From: Chloroflexi bacterium RBG_16_70_13
GTDB taxonomy: Bacteria > Chloroflexota > Limnocylindria > Limnocylindrales > CSP1-4
NCBI GenBank assembly: GCA_001795245.1
Contig: MGOD01000043.1
Span: forward strand, 103,387-109,251
Direction of reading: 5' to 3'
Length of the DNA: 5,865 bases
The position numbers were made by a program, and so were the translations under genes. How positions within the stretch are numbered: the stretch's first letter is position 1; every line of letters starts with the position of its first letter. The notes beneath the pieces were generated by a model, which saw nothing but the letters and a program-made list of their open reading frames with translations, was not told the DNA's origin and searched no databases. Shown here piece after piece: positions 1 to 4,738 of the stretch.

Positions 1-196
1 CGGCCTCCGGCGGGGCGTCGATCGTGATCCCGCGCGTGTCACACGCGGTCGGCTCGGCAACGAGCTCGTCGCCCGGCAGGACCTTCTCGGCCTCCGCGGG
101 ATCGATCCCCCACGTCCTGTACCACTGCCTGGCGGCGGCGTAGGCAGCCCAGCTGCCTGCCGCGATCGCCGATCCGACGACGATTCGTTTGATCAT
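1..196 (-). CDS. Membrane-anchored SRPBCC-like protein, N-terminal part (cut by the window edge)
   Basis: The first 65 codons of a leftward gene whose remainder lies beyond position 1. The start ATG (rc of 194-196) follows an excellent Shine-Dalgarno sequence, GGAGGTG at 201-207. This fixes the start over a longer overlapping frame that begins at 239. The protein opens with a positively charged end (MIKR) and an alanine-rich hydrophobic stretch at about residues 4-22, consistent with a signal anchor or one membrane helix. It continues with WGIDPAEAEKVLPGDELV (residues 29-46) and a GITIDAPPEA segment (56-65). From memory, this order of a WG-x(n)-LPGDELV stretch followed by a T-x-x-ITIDAPPE strand is the usual beginning of actinobacterial and chloroflexal SRPBCC/polyketide-cyclase-like proteins, in which the beta strand leads into a ligand-binding helix-grip fold. 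The ligand and function are unknown. The family call rests on this short stretch only. Confidence 0.72.
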   Translation of the reverse strand, partial: MIKRIVVGSAIAAGSWAAYAAARQWYRTWGIDPAEAEKVLPGDELVAEPTACDTRGITIDAPPEA

Positions 197-200
197 GGAA

Positions 201-207
201 CACCTCC
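201..207 (-). promoter_or_regulatory. Shine-Dalgarno sequence of the SRPBCC-like gene
   Basis: Reading leftward, GGAGGTG is followed by four bases and then ATG. It is one of the two best ribosome binding sites in the window and decides the start of the gene at 196. Confidence 0.8.
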
Positions 208-218
208 GGCCGCACATC

Positions 219-236
219 GTGGACCGTTCCGTCCAC
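219..236. repeat. GTGGAC-N6-GTCCAC inverted repeat in the leader of the SRPBCC-like gene
   Basis: A perfect 6-bp dyad (219-224 and 231-236) with a 6-base spacer, ending 22 bases upstream of the start codon at 196 and 11 bases upstream of its Shine-Dalgarno sequence. It could be an operator or a small leader hairpin. A dyad this short can also arise by chance in GC-rich DNA. Confidence 0.3.
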
Positions 237-314
237 CACGGACAGGGCCGACCCGCCCGTTCTCGGCGGCTTGACCGACCCGGCATCGGGCTGCCGGCGC
301 TTCGCGCGATACGC

Positions 315-449
315 TCATCCCCTGGGCGCTATCCAACGGGCAGCCGCCCGGGCGACGCCGGCGACGTCCGGGACGGGCCAGTGCTCGTGGGCTGGGCAGT
401 AACGCACCAGAAATCCCGCGCCGTGGCCGAGGGGTTGGATACTGCCCAT
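315..449 (-). CDS. Candidate small protein of 44 residues, unrecognised
   Basis: An ATG-to-TGA frame of 45 codons on the same strand as gatA and the SRPBCC-like gene, starting 72 bases after the gatA stop. Its product has a coding-like look: it contains RYCPAHEHWPVPDVAGVA (residues 16-33), with one cysteine, two nearby histidines and tryptophans, followed by an alanine/arginine-rich probable helix ending in RWIAPRG. About three quarters of codons end in G or C, somewhat below the clear genes here. No convincing Shine-Dalgarno sequence precedes the ATG. I do not recognise the family and assign no function. It may be a real small protein or a chance frame; the balanced composition, unlike the arginine/proline-rich wrong-frame translations of the region, is the main argument in favour. 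Confidence 0.3.
   Translation of the reverse strand: MGSIQPLGHGAGFLVRYCPAHEHWPVPDVAGVARAAARWIAPRG
393..448. repeat. 9-bp inverted repeat TGGGCAGTA / TACTGCCCA with 38-base spacer
   Basis: Perfect arms at 393-401 and 440-448. Both arms fall inside the candidate small ORF: one covers its start codon region and the other its Tyr-Cys-Pro codons. In RNA this could form a long-loop hairpin that hides the start. No T-tract follows, so it is not a standard terminator. Confidence 0.35.
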
Positions 450-521
450 GGGGCGAGCGGTTCGCGATTCTCGAGGCGAAGTTCGCCACCCGGCTCCAGC
501 GGCGCAGGCGCAGACGACGAC

Positions 522-2114
522 CTACGCCGATCCAGCCAGCGCGGCAGCGCGCTCGGCCGGCGTCGGCCCGGCCGGATCGTCCGCCTCGGCGAGCTGCGCC
601 GGCTCCAGGCCGCGCCAGGTCGCCGCGGCCGTGAGGCCCTCGAACGCCCGCGCGGCGCGGAAGAGCATGAGCTCGCTCCAGGCCGGCCCGATGAGCTGCA
701 GCCCGACCGGCAGCCCTTCGGACAGCCCGCACGGGATCGAGATCCCGGGCAGCCCGGCCATGTTCACCGGCAGGGTGCAGGCGTCGGCCAGGTACATCGC
801 CACCGGGTCCGAGGTCTTCGCCCCGAAGCGGAAGGCAACCGACGGCGAGGTCGGCGCAACGAGGGCATCGATGCCCGAGGCGAAGATCTCGTCGAAGTCG
901 CGCTTGATGAGCGTCCGAACCTTCTGGGCCTTCAGGTAGAAGGCGTCGTAGTACCCCGCCGACAGGGCGTACGTCCCGAGCATCACCCGGCGCTTCACCT
1001 CCGCCCCGAAGCCCTCGCCCCTGGTCGCCAGGTAGTCGGCGATGAAGTCGCCGCCCTCGAGGCGCCGGGAGAGCCCGTAGCGAACGCCGTCGTAGCGGGC
1101 GAGGTTGGCCGAGGCCTCGGCCGGCGCCACGATGTAGTACGTCGCGAGGCCATAGTCCGTGTGGGGCAGGCTGACCTCCTCGACCGCCGCCCCGGCATCG
1201 ACCAGGAAGGTGACGCTCTCGTGGATCCGGCGCTCGACGTCGGGGTCCATGCCGGCCACGAAGTACTCGCGCGGCAGCCCGAGCCGCTTCCCGCGCAGCC
1301 AGGCGACGGCCTCGTCGTCGCCGTCCGGCAGGTGGAGCAGCTCGTCCTCCACGGGTACCGGCGCCGACGTCGAATCGCGGGCGTCGCGGCCGGCCACGGC
1401 GTGGAGGAGCGCGGCCGCATCGCGCACGTCCCGGGCGAAGGGCCCGATCTGGTCGAGCGAGCTGGCGAAGGCCACGATCCCGTAGCGGCTCACCCGGCCG
1501 TAGGTCGGCTTCATCCCGACGACGCCGCACAGCGCCGCCGGTTGGCGGATTGAGCCGCCCGTGTCCGTGCCGAGGCTCAGCGGGACGTGGTACGCGGCAA
1601 CGGCCGCCGCCGAGCCGCCGCTCGAGCCACCGGGCACGGTGTCGAGGTCCCAGGGGTTGCTGACCGGGCCGTAGGCGGAATACTCGTTCGACGAGCCCAT
1701 CGCGAACTCGTCCATGTTCGTCTTGCCGAGGAAGACCGCCCCGGCGGCGCGCAGCCGCTCGACGATGTGGGCGTCGTAGGGCGCCCTGTAGCCGGCGAGA
1801 ATCCGCGAGCCGGCGGTGCACTGACCGCCCTCGACGCAGATGAGGTCCTTCAGGCCGACCGGGATCCCGTGGAGCGGATGGAGCGCCACGAGCGCGGCGG
1901 GGCCATCTCGTCGGGCGCTCGCCAGCACGGCGTCGGCCGCGTCGGCCTGGCGGAGCGCCCCCTCGCGATCGATGACGAGCCACGCGTTGAGGGCGTGGTT
2001 CTGGCGCTGGGCGACCTCGAGGTGGGCCTCGGCGAGCGCTCGCGACGTCGTCTCGCCGCTCCGGAGGAGGGCGGCCATTTCGCGGGCAAGGAGGCGCGTC
2101 AGGTCGGTGTCCAT
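522..2114 (-). CDS. gatA: Glutamyl-tRNA(Gln)/aspartyl-tRNA(Asn) amidotransferase subunit A
   Basis: A 530-residue amidase-signature protein: the glutaminase subunit of GatCAB, which releases ammonia from glutamine for amidation of Glu-tRNA(Gln) and/or Asp-tRNA(Asn) in the cytoplasm. The catalytic Ser-cisSer-Lys triad is complete: Lys89 in GIPVGLKD, cis-Ser164 in PGGSSGGS and nucleophile Ser188 in GTDTGGSIRQP. The 24-residue spacing between the two serines is that of the family. KPTYGRVSRYG (202-212), PREYF (281-285) and the C-terminal GLPVGLQLIGP (467-477) are also typical. It starts 30 bases after gatC in an apparent operon. The ribosome site is weak: AAGGCG lies about 12 bases before ATG. 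At 530 residues it is longer than the usual roughly 480-490. The excess sits in a short insertion near residues 262-272 and in an alanine-rich C-terminal tail after about residue 498. Identification is secure. Confidence 0.98.
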   Translation of the reverse strand: MDTDLTRLLAREMAALLRSGETTSRALAEAHLEVAQRQNHALNAWLVIDREGALRQADAADAVLASARRDGPAALVALHPLHGIPVGLKDLICVEGGQCTAGSRILAGYRAPYDAHIVERLRAAGAVFLGKTNMDEFAMGSSNEYSAYGPVSNPWDLDTVPGGSSGGSAAAVAAYHVPLSLGTDTGGSIRQPAALCGVVGMKPTYGRVSRYGIVAFASSLDQIGPFARDVRDAAALLHAVAGRDARDSTSAPVPVEDELLHLPDGDDEAVAWLRGKRLGLPREYFVAGMDPDVERRIHESVTFLVDAGAAVEEVSLPHTDYGLATYYIVAPAEASANLARYDGVRYGLSRRLEGGDFIADYLATRGEGFGAEVKRRVMLGTYALSAGYYDAFYLKAQKVRTLIKRDFDEIFASGIDALVAPTSPSVAFRFGAKTSDPVAMYLADACTLPVNMAGLPGISIPCGLSEGLPVGLQLIGPAWSELMLFRAARAFEGLTAAATWRGLEPAQLAEADDPAGPTPAERAAALAGSA

Positions 2115-2144
2115 CGGTGGGTCGATCGCCTTGGCTGTGTCGGC

Positions 2145-2447
2145 TCAGCCGGCGTCACCGCCGAGGATCGGCGGCACGATCACGAACTCGCCCTCTCTTG
2201 CGGGCGCATTCCCGAGGACGGCGGCCTGCGACAGGGACGGGGTCGGGACGTCGTCGCGGAGGATGTTCTCGAGCTCGATCGTCTGGGCCGTCGGCGGGAT
2301 GGTCTCCGTATCGAGCTCGGCCAGCTTCATGTACTGCTCGAGGATGTGGTTGAGCTCGCCCTGGAGCCGGTCGAGCTCCTCGGCAGTCATGCCGAGACGG
2401 GCGAGATGGGCGACGTGCTCGACGTCGGAGCGGGAGAGGCCGGCCAT
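2145..2447 (-). CDS. gatC: Glutamyl-tRNA(Gln)/aspartyl-tRNA(Asn) amidotransferase subunit C
   Basis: A 100-residue GatC, the small subunit that wraps around and stabilises GatA and links it to GatB. The family pattern is clear: SRSDVEHVAHLARLGMTAEE near the N-terminus, an ELNHILEQYMKLAELDT helix in the middle, and a C-terminal half with the usual LRDDVP (63-68) and a final EFVIVPPIL strand. The ATG at 2447 is chosen because GatC proteins normally begin just before the EVEHVAxLARL segment. An in-frame ATG at 2606 would add 53 arginine/proline-rich residues unlike the family. No Shine-Dalgarno sequence precedes ATG-2447, but a -10-like TATCAT ends six bases upstream, suggesting a leaderless transcript. 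It heads the gatC-gatA pair; gatB is not adjacent on either side. Confidence 0.96.
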   Translation of the reverse strand: MAGLSRSDVEHVAHLARLGMTAEELDRLQGELNHILEQYMKLAELDTETIPPTAQTIELENILRDDVPTPSLSQAAVLGNAPAREGEFVIVPPILGGDAG

Positions 2448-2456
2448 CGATCGATG
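2445..2456. repeat. Perfect 12-bp palindrome CATCGATCGATG spanning the gatC start codon
   Basis: The palindrome runs from inside the -10-like hexamer to the gatC ATG, so a dimeric protein bound here would block both transcription and start-codon access. It is made of overlapping ATCG repeats. The sequence CGATCGA recurs at 2466-2472, so low complexity may explain it. Confidence 0.3.
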
Positions 2457-2459
2457 ATA
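2454..2459 (-). promoter_or_regulatory. Possible -10 element (TATCAT) for leaderless gatC
   Basis: Read leftward, TATCAT (five of six bases matching TATAAT) is followed by CGATCG and then the gatC ATG. Transcription would therefore begin at or next to the start codon. No convincing -35 box is seen about 17 bases upstream. Leaderless genes with TAnnnT just before the start are common in several GC-rich phyla. The call is inference from spacing and the missing Shine-Dalgarno sequence. Confidence 0.45.
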
Positions 2460-2544
2460 GCCGAGCGATCGACGGCCCCTCGCTACCGGTCGCTTCGCGT
2501 CGCACCCCATCCCGCCCCGCTCCACTCCCGGTGGCCGCTTCGGC

Positions 2545-2616
2545 ATGAACGAGCACGGGCCATCAGCACGGGCAGCCTGGAAGTGTCGGATGTGCGCATC
2601 GCTCACGCTCGTTCAT
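2545..2616. repeat. 10-bp inverted repeat ATGAACGAGC / GCTCGTTCAT in the gatC-GNAT divergent region
   Basis: Perfect arms at 2545-2554 and 2607-2616 with a 52-base spacer. They sit between the two divergent starts and are not inside a supported gene. The spacing is too wide for a simple hairpin. Two oppositely oriented copies of one protein-binding site would look like this. Function unknown. Confidence 0.35.
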
Positions 2617-2678
2617 CCGGATCCTGCGTCTCCCGGTGGAACAAGACGGCGCAAGCAGCCTCGGTCGTCGTGGCATCG

Positions 2679-2684
2679 TACGAT
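2679..2684 (+). promoter_or_regulatory. Possible -10 element (TACGAT) overlapping the annotated GNAT start
   Basis: TACGAT fits the TAnnnT pattern and ends seven bases before an in-frame GTG at 2692. If it is the -10 box, transcription begins at that GTG and the protein is three residues shorter than from ATG-2683. No -35 box is evident. It is a weak call, supported by the similar arrangement at gatC and by the absence of a Shine-Dalgarno sequence. Confidence 0.3.
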
Positions 2685-3543
2685 GGCGGCCGTGACCGCC
2701 ACCTCGACCAGGGCGACGATCCGGCCGATGCTCCCGTCCGACGTCGACGTGGCATCCGATGCCATCCTCCGGGCGAGCTGGGGCGACCGACGGACGTGGT
2801 TCGAGTTCGCCACGTCGCAGCCACAGTGCCTGCCGGTCGTCGCCGAGATCGATGGCCGGCTCGTGGGAACCGGCGTCGGGACGGCGAACGGCCCGGTCGG
2901 CTGGGTCGGCACGATCTGGGTGGATCCCGATCATCGCGGCGCCGGCCTTGGACGCGCGCTGACCCAGGCGATCATCGACGGCCTCGAGGCCGCGGGCTGC
3001 CGAACCCTCGTCCTCGTCGCCACGGACCAGGGGCTGCCGCTCTATGAGCGGATGGGCTTCCGCCTGCAGACGCGCTACCGGATCCTGGAGGCCGCGGGCC
3101 TCGACCCGGCGCTCGGCGCGCCCGACAAAGCGATCCGCGAATTCGCGCCGGTGGACCTGCCGGCGATCGTCGACCTCGACCGCGCCGCCACGGGCGAGGA
3201 CCGCGAGCACGCCATCCGCCGGTTCGCATCACCCTCGACGGCGAGGGTCCTCGACGTCGAGGGCGTCCTCGGGGGGTTCGTCATCAGGGCGCCCTGGGGC
3301 GGCGGCGCAACAGTCGCGACCGAAGCCCGCGACGCGATCCGGATCCTCGACGCCCGCCGCCGGGCGAGCGGACCCGGTGGCCGGGTGCGGGTCGGCCTCG
3401 TCGAGGAGAACGTGACGGGTCTCGCCGCCCTCGAGGCGGCCGGGCTGACTCCCATCTGGTCGGCGCCGAGGCTGCTCCGGGGCGACCCCCTCGACTGGCG
3501 CCCCGACTGGATCTGGGGCCAGTTCAACCACGCGATGGGCTAG
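2683..3543 (+). CDS. Two-domain GNAT N-acetyltransferase, YitH-like
   Basis: A 286-residue protein with an N-terminal GNAT fold and a second, degenerate GNAT-like C-terminal domain. Domain one covers about residues 11-135. Its acetyl-CoA pyrophosphate loop is in strand-loop-helix VGTIWVDPDHRGAGLGRAL, with R85-x-x-G88-x-G90 matching the R/Q-x-x-G-x-G/A rule, and it ends in the usual LYERMGF (120-126). The C-terminal half (about 148-286) matches my memory of the YitH-type Acetyltransf_18 domain, including a final RPDWIWGQFNHAMG-like strand. The substrate is unknown. ATG-2683 is used; GTG-2692 is a possible leaderless start, and ATG-2545 would add a 46-residue basic, family-unlike extension. No Shine-Dalgarno sequence is seen. 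It is divergent from gatC and converges on the cupin gene with a 26-bp gap. The family call is firm, the biological role open. Confidence 0.9.
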   Translation: MAAVTATSTRATIRPMLPSDVDVASDAILRASWGDRRTWFEFATSQPQCLPVVAEIDGRLVGTGVGTANGPVGWVGTIWVDPDHRGAGLGRALTQAIIDGLEAAGCRTLVLVATDQGLPLYERMGFRLQTRYRILEAAGLDPALGAPDKAIREFAPVDLPAIVDLDRAATGEDREHAIRRFASPSTARVLDVEGVLGGFVIRAPWGGGATVATEARDAIRILDARRRASGPGGRVRVGLVEENVTGLAALEAAGLTPIWSAPRLLRGDPLDWRPDWIWGQFNHAMG

Positions 3544-3569
3544 GGCGCAGGCTGGGGCAGGGCGCGGGG

Positions 3570-3911
3570 CTAGGGCTCGTCCGGCGCGAAGACCCACATC
3601 TCCCGGTATGGGACGCTGATGTGCCAGGTCGTCGCGACACCGGGCGGCAGCGACGCAAGGTCGCCGGGCCCGAGGTCGATGACCGCCCCGCCCGCGAACT
3701 CGATCCGCGCCCGGCCCTCGATGACGTAGACCGTCTCGCGCTGCTCGGGCGTGAACTCGATCGGCGCCACTACGGCCGACATCCGGGTCAGCCCGGCCCA
3801 GACGCCGTCGGCCCTGACGAGCTCGTGCATCTCCGTGCCCGGGACCTCCGGATCGGCCACCCAGTCGTCGGTCGAGCTCGTCGAGACGTGGATCCCCGGC
3901 GCAATCTCCAT
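3570..3911 (-). CDS. Small single-domain cupin protein (Cupin_3/DUF861-like)
   Basis: A 113-residue single-domain beta-barrel protein. Cupin motif 1 is recognisable as E59-TVYVIE-G66 in a RETVYVIEGRARIEFAGG segment, and motif 2 as GPGDLASLPPG (81-91) followed by TTWHISVPYREMWVFAP. The wording of motif 2, GxGD-x(4)-PxG-x(3)-TW, is like the Cupin_3 (DUF861) group that includes ureidoglycine aminohydrolase-type domains. The histidines of the canonical metal site are absent: motif 1 has no HxH and the motif 2 histidine position is Thr94, with only Glu59 kept and His97 nearby. A classical metal-dependent reaction therefore looks doubtful. The start has a strong AGGAGG seven bases upstream. It is transcribed divergently from the zinc-ribbon gene across a dyad-rich spacer, which may mean regulated expression. 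Fold call confident, function unknown. Confidence 0.88.
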   Translation of the reverse strand: MEIAPGIHVSTSSTDDWVADPEVPGTEMHELVRADGVWAGLTRMSAVVAPIEFTPEQRETVYVIEGRARIEFAGGAVIDLGPGDLASLPPGVATTWHISVPYREMWVFAPDEP

Positions 3912-3918
3912 TCGATGG

Positions 3919-3924
3919 CCTCCT
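3919..3924 (-). promoter_or_regulatory. Shine-Dalgarno sequence of the cupin gene
   Basis: AGGAGG read leftward, seven bases before the ATG at 3911. It fixes the short 113-residue reading rather than the 358-residue open frame starting at 4646, whose upstream part overlaps the zinc-ribbon gene and is arginine-rich nonsense. Confidence 0.8.
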
Positions 3925-3929
3925 CGCGG

Positions 3930-3945
3930 GGATTGTGGCCAATCC
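3930..3945. promoter_or_regulatory. GGATTG-tggc-CAATCC dyad just upstream of the cupin ribosome site
   Basis: A perfect 6-bp inverted repeat with a 4-base loop, five bases upstream of the cupin Shine-Dalgarno sequence. In the cupin transcript it would form a compact leader hairpin; as DNA it could be a repressor operator. It is one of three dyads in this 183-bp divergent region. The role is inferred from position only. Confidence 0.35.
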
Positions 3946-3959
3946 GCGATCCGGCCGCG

Positions 3960-3982
3960 GCGGGTTGCGAATTCCAAACCGC
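3960..3982. promoter_or_regulatory. Imperfect palindrome GCGGGTTG-cgaattc-CAAACCGC in the divergent region
   Basis: Two 8-bp arms with one mismatch around a 7-base A/T-richer centre, in an otherwise very GC-rich spacer. The arm and centre sizes suit a dimeric helix-turn-helix regulator. No regulator gene is adjacent in the window, and the promoters of the flanking genes cannot be placed with confidence. Confidence 0.3.
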
Positions 3983-4041
3983 GACGGCGACGAAAGTCCT
4001 GCCCGCCTGCCCCGGCCGGGTGATGGTGCCGGGACCCGTTC

Positions 4042-4060
4042 ACCTCGATCCTGTCGAGGT
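4042..4060. promoter_or_regulatory. ACCTCGA-tcctg-TCGAGGT dyad upstream of the zinc-ribbon gene
   Basis: A perfect 7-bp inverted repeat with a 5-base centre, ending 34 bases before the GTG start at 4095. The position suits an operator near the transcription start or a 5'-leader hairpin. No T-tract follows within the leader, so attenuation is unlikely. Confidence 0.35.
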
Positions 4061-4085
4061 TGGCCCCCGTATCCACTCGATCCCC

Positions 4086-4089
4086 GAGG
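4086..4089 (+). promoter_or_regulatory. Shine-Dalgarno sequence (GAGG) of the zinc-ribbon gene
   Basis: GAGG followed by five bases and then GTG at 4095. It is the main reason for choosing this GTG over any upstream in-frame start, together with the fact that the first CxxC pair begins at residue 7. Confidence 0.6.
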
Positions 4090-4094
4090 CTCCG

Positions 4095-4622
4095 GTGACG
4101 ATCCTCACGGCCTGTCTCTCGTGCGGCACGCCCGCGCGATCCGCCAACAGCACCTTCTGTGGCCGCTGCGGCGTGCCCTTCGGCGCTCCCCCGCCGGCCC
4201 ATGTCGAGCTCCCGATCTGCCCGGTCTGCTACCGGGCCTCGGACGACGACGGCCGATTCCCCAGCGCCGCGCTGCCGGGCCTCCGCCTCGACCTGCCGCG
4301 TCATGTCGCCGAGCACGACCAGCACCCGGTCGGCGACGACGAGTACCTCGAGACCCTCCGTCAAGGCACGCGGATCCGGATCGGGCGCTGGACGGCGCCG
4401 TTCGACCTCGTCCGTCGCTACCTCGTCACCGGCGCCCTCGAGGGCGGCCGGCGGCGACAGTACGAGCACGACCTGATCGTGACCGCGATGACCCAGCTGG
4501 CGCGGTTCGGACCGGGAGCGGTGATCCTGGGCGACCAGCCCGAGTGGCGCGCGGCACGGGACGCCGTCAGCGAGCTCCTGGAGCGCTACCACCAGCCGCG
4601 GGAGAACCGCTCGCGCCACTGA
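4095..4622 (+). CDS. Zinc-ribbon protein of unknown function
   Basis: A 175-residue protein read from GTG. It begins with a probable zinc ribbon, C7-LS-C10 and C22-GR-C25, separated by a short serine/alanine linker. A third pair, C42-PV-C45 in PICPVCYRASDDDGRF, has no fourth-pair cysteines. A second metal site, if present, would need other ligands such as His70, His74 or His77, or a second subunit. Residues about 80-115 contain DDEYLETLRQGTRIRIG and a DLVRRYLVTGAL segment. Residues about 122-166 look helical and end in a basic tail. There is no signal peptide or membrane segment, so it is probably cytoplasmic. I do not recognise the family beyond the ribbon, which commonly binds nucleic acid or protein. 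It is divergent from the cupin gene and convergent with ligA. Composition and the cysteine pattern support real coding. Confidence 0.82.
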   Translation: MTILTACLSCGTPARSANSTFCGRCGVPFGAPPPAHVELPICPVCYRASDDDGRFPSAALPGLRLDLPRHVAEHDQHPVGDDEYLETLRQGTRIRIGRWTAPFDLVRRYLVTGALEGGRRRQYEHDLIVTAMTQLARFGPGAVILGDQPEWRAARDAVSELLERYHQPRENRSRH

Positions 4623-4636
4623 CCCGGGTCGGGCGC

Positions 4637-4698
4637 GAGGCGCCAACCCCGGGCCGCATCGAGCGCTCGCCGCGCCTGGGTCCGGCGGTAGGCGCCTC
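4637..4698. terminator. Nested inverted repeat between convergent genes, possible bidirectional terminator
   Basis: Outer arms GAGGCGCC (4637-4644) and GGCGCCTC (4691-4698) enclose further complementary pieces: ACCC with GGGT (4646-4649 and 4678-4681), CGC with GCG (4655-4657 and 4672-4674) and a central perfect palindrome CGAGCGCTCG (4660-4669). It lies in the 120-bp gap between the zinc-ribbon stop and the ligA stop. No T-tract follows on either strand, so it is not a classical intrinsic terminator, but a T-less structured terminator or RNA 3'-end stabiliser would fit the position. Confidence 0.4.
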
Positions 4699-4726
4699 GG
4701 CCTCTCGGACGGGATCCGGCGTCGGA

Positions 4727-4738
4727 TTCGAATTCGAA
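4727..4738. repeat. 12-bp palindrome TTCGAATTCGAA directly behind ligA
   Basis: A perfect palindrome that is also a tandem duplication of TTCGAA, placed four bases beyond the ligA stop codon. It is distinctly richer in A/T than its surroundings. It could be a protein-binding site or part of the 3'-end signal. A chance origin is not excluded. Confidence 0.3.

Larger units (their letters stand above)
197..521. other. 325-bp stretch without a recognised gene, between gatA and the SRPBCC-like gene
   Basis: No known protein family is recognised in either orientation. Long open frames crossing this stretch are GC-driven read-throughs of the gatA region in wrong frames. It holds the leader of the SRPBCC-like gene, a candidate 44-codon ORF (315-449, -), a 9-bp inverted repeat (393-401 with 440-448) and a 7-bp inverted repeat, TATCCAA (330-336) with TTGGATA (435-441). 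No T-tract terminator is visible behind gatA. Confidence 0.6.

Noticed and set aside
162..169. GCGATCGC, reminiscent of the cyanobacterial HIP1 repeat
   Set aside because: The full octamer stood out only here, and related CGATCG strings are scattered as expected for a GC-rich genome. Nothing else suggests a cyanobacterium.
189..1553. 454-codon open frame on the plus strand opposite gatA
   Set aside because: The product is Arg/Gly/Pro-rich and low in complexity, matches no family, and lies antisense to a gatA with intact motifs. It is a GC-driven shadow.
193..1983. 596-codon minus-strand frame overlapping gatA
   Set aside because: It reads gatA in a wrong frame (long runs of Arg, Gly and Ala) and runs through the following gap. 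The true frame holds the catalytic residues.
2448..2606. 53-residue N-terminal extension of GatC from ATG-2606
   Set aside because: The added residues are basic and proline-rich and unlike any GatC start. The conserved segment begins right after ATG-2447.
2555..2640. tRNA-like D-arm and T-loop pieces in the gatC-GNAT spacer
   Set aside because: No 7-bp acceptor stem or anticodon stem can be formed with correct spacing.
2630..2655. T-box-like string GGTGGAAC before the GNAT gene
   Set aside because: Only the short GGTGGAAC core fits. The rest of the antiterminator consensus, a specifier stem and a terminator hairpin are missing, and the downstream gene is not an aminoacyl-tRNA or amino-acid gene.
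4011..4020. CCCGGCCGGG perfect 10-bp palindrome in the divergent spacer
   Set aside because: Purely G/C palindromes of this length are expected by chance at this composition.
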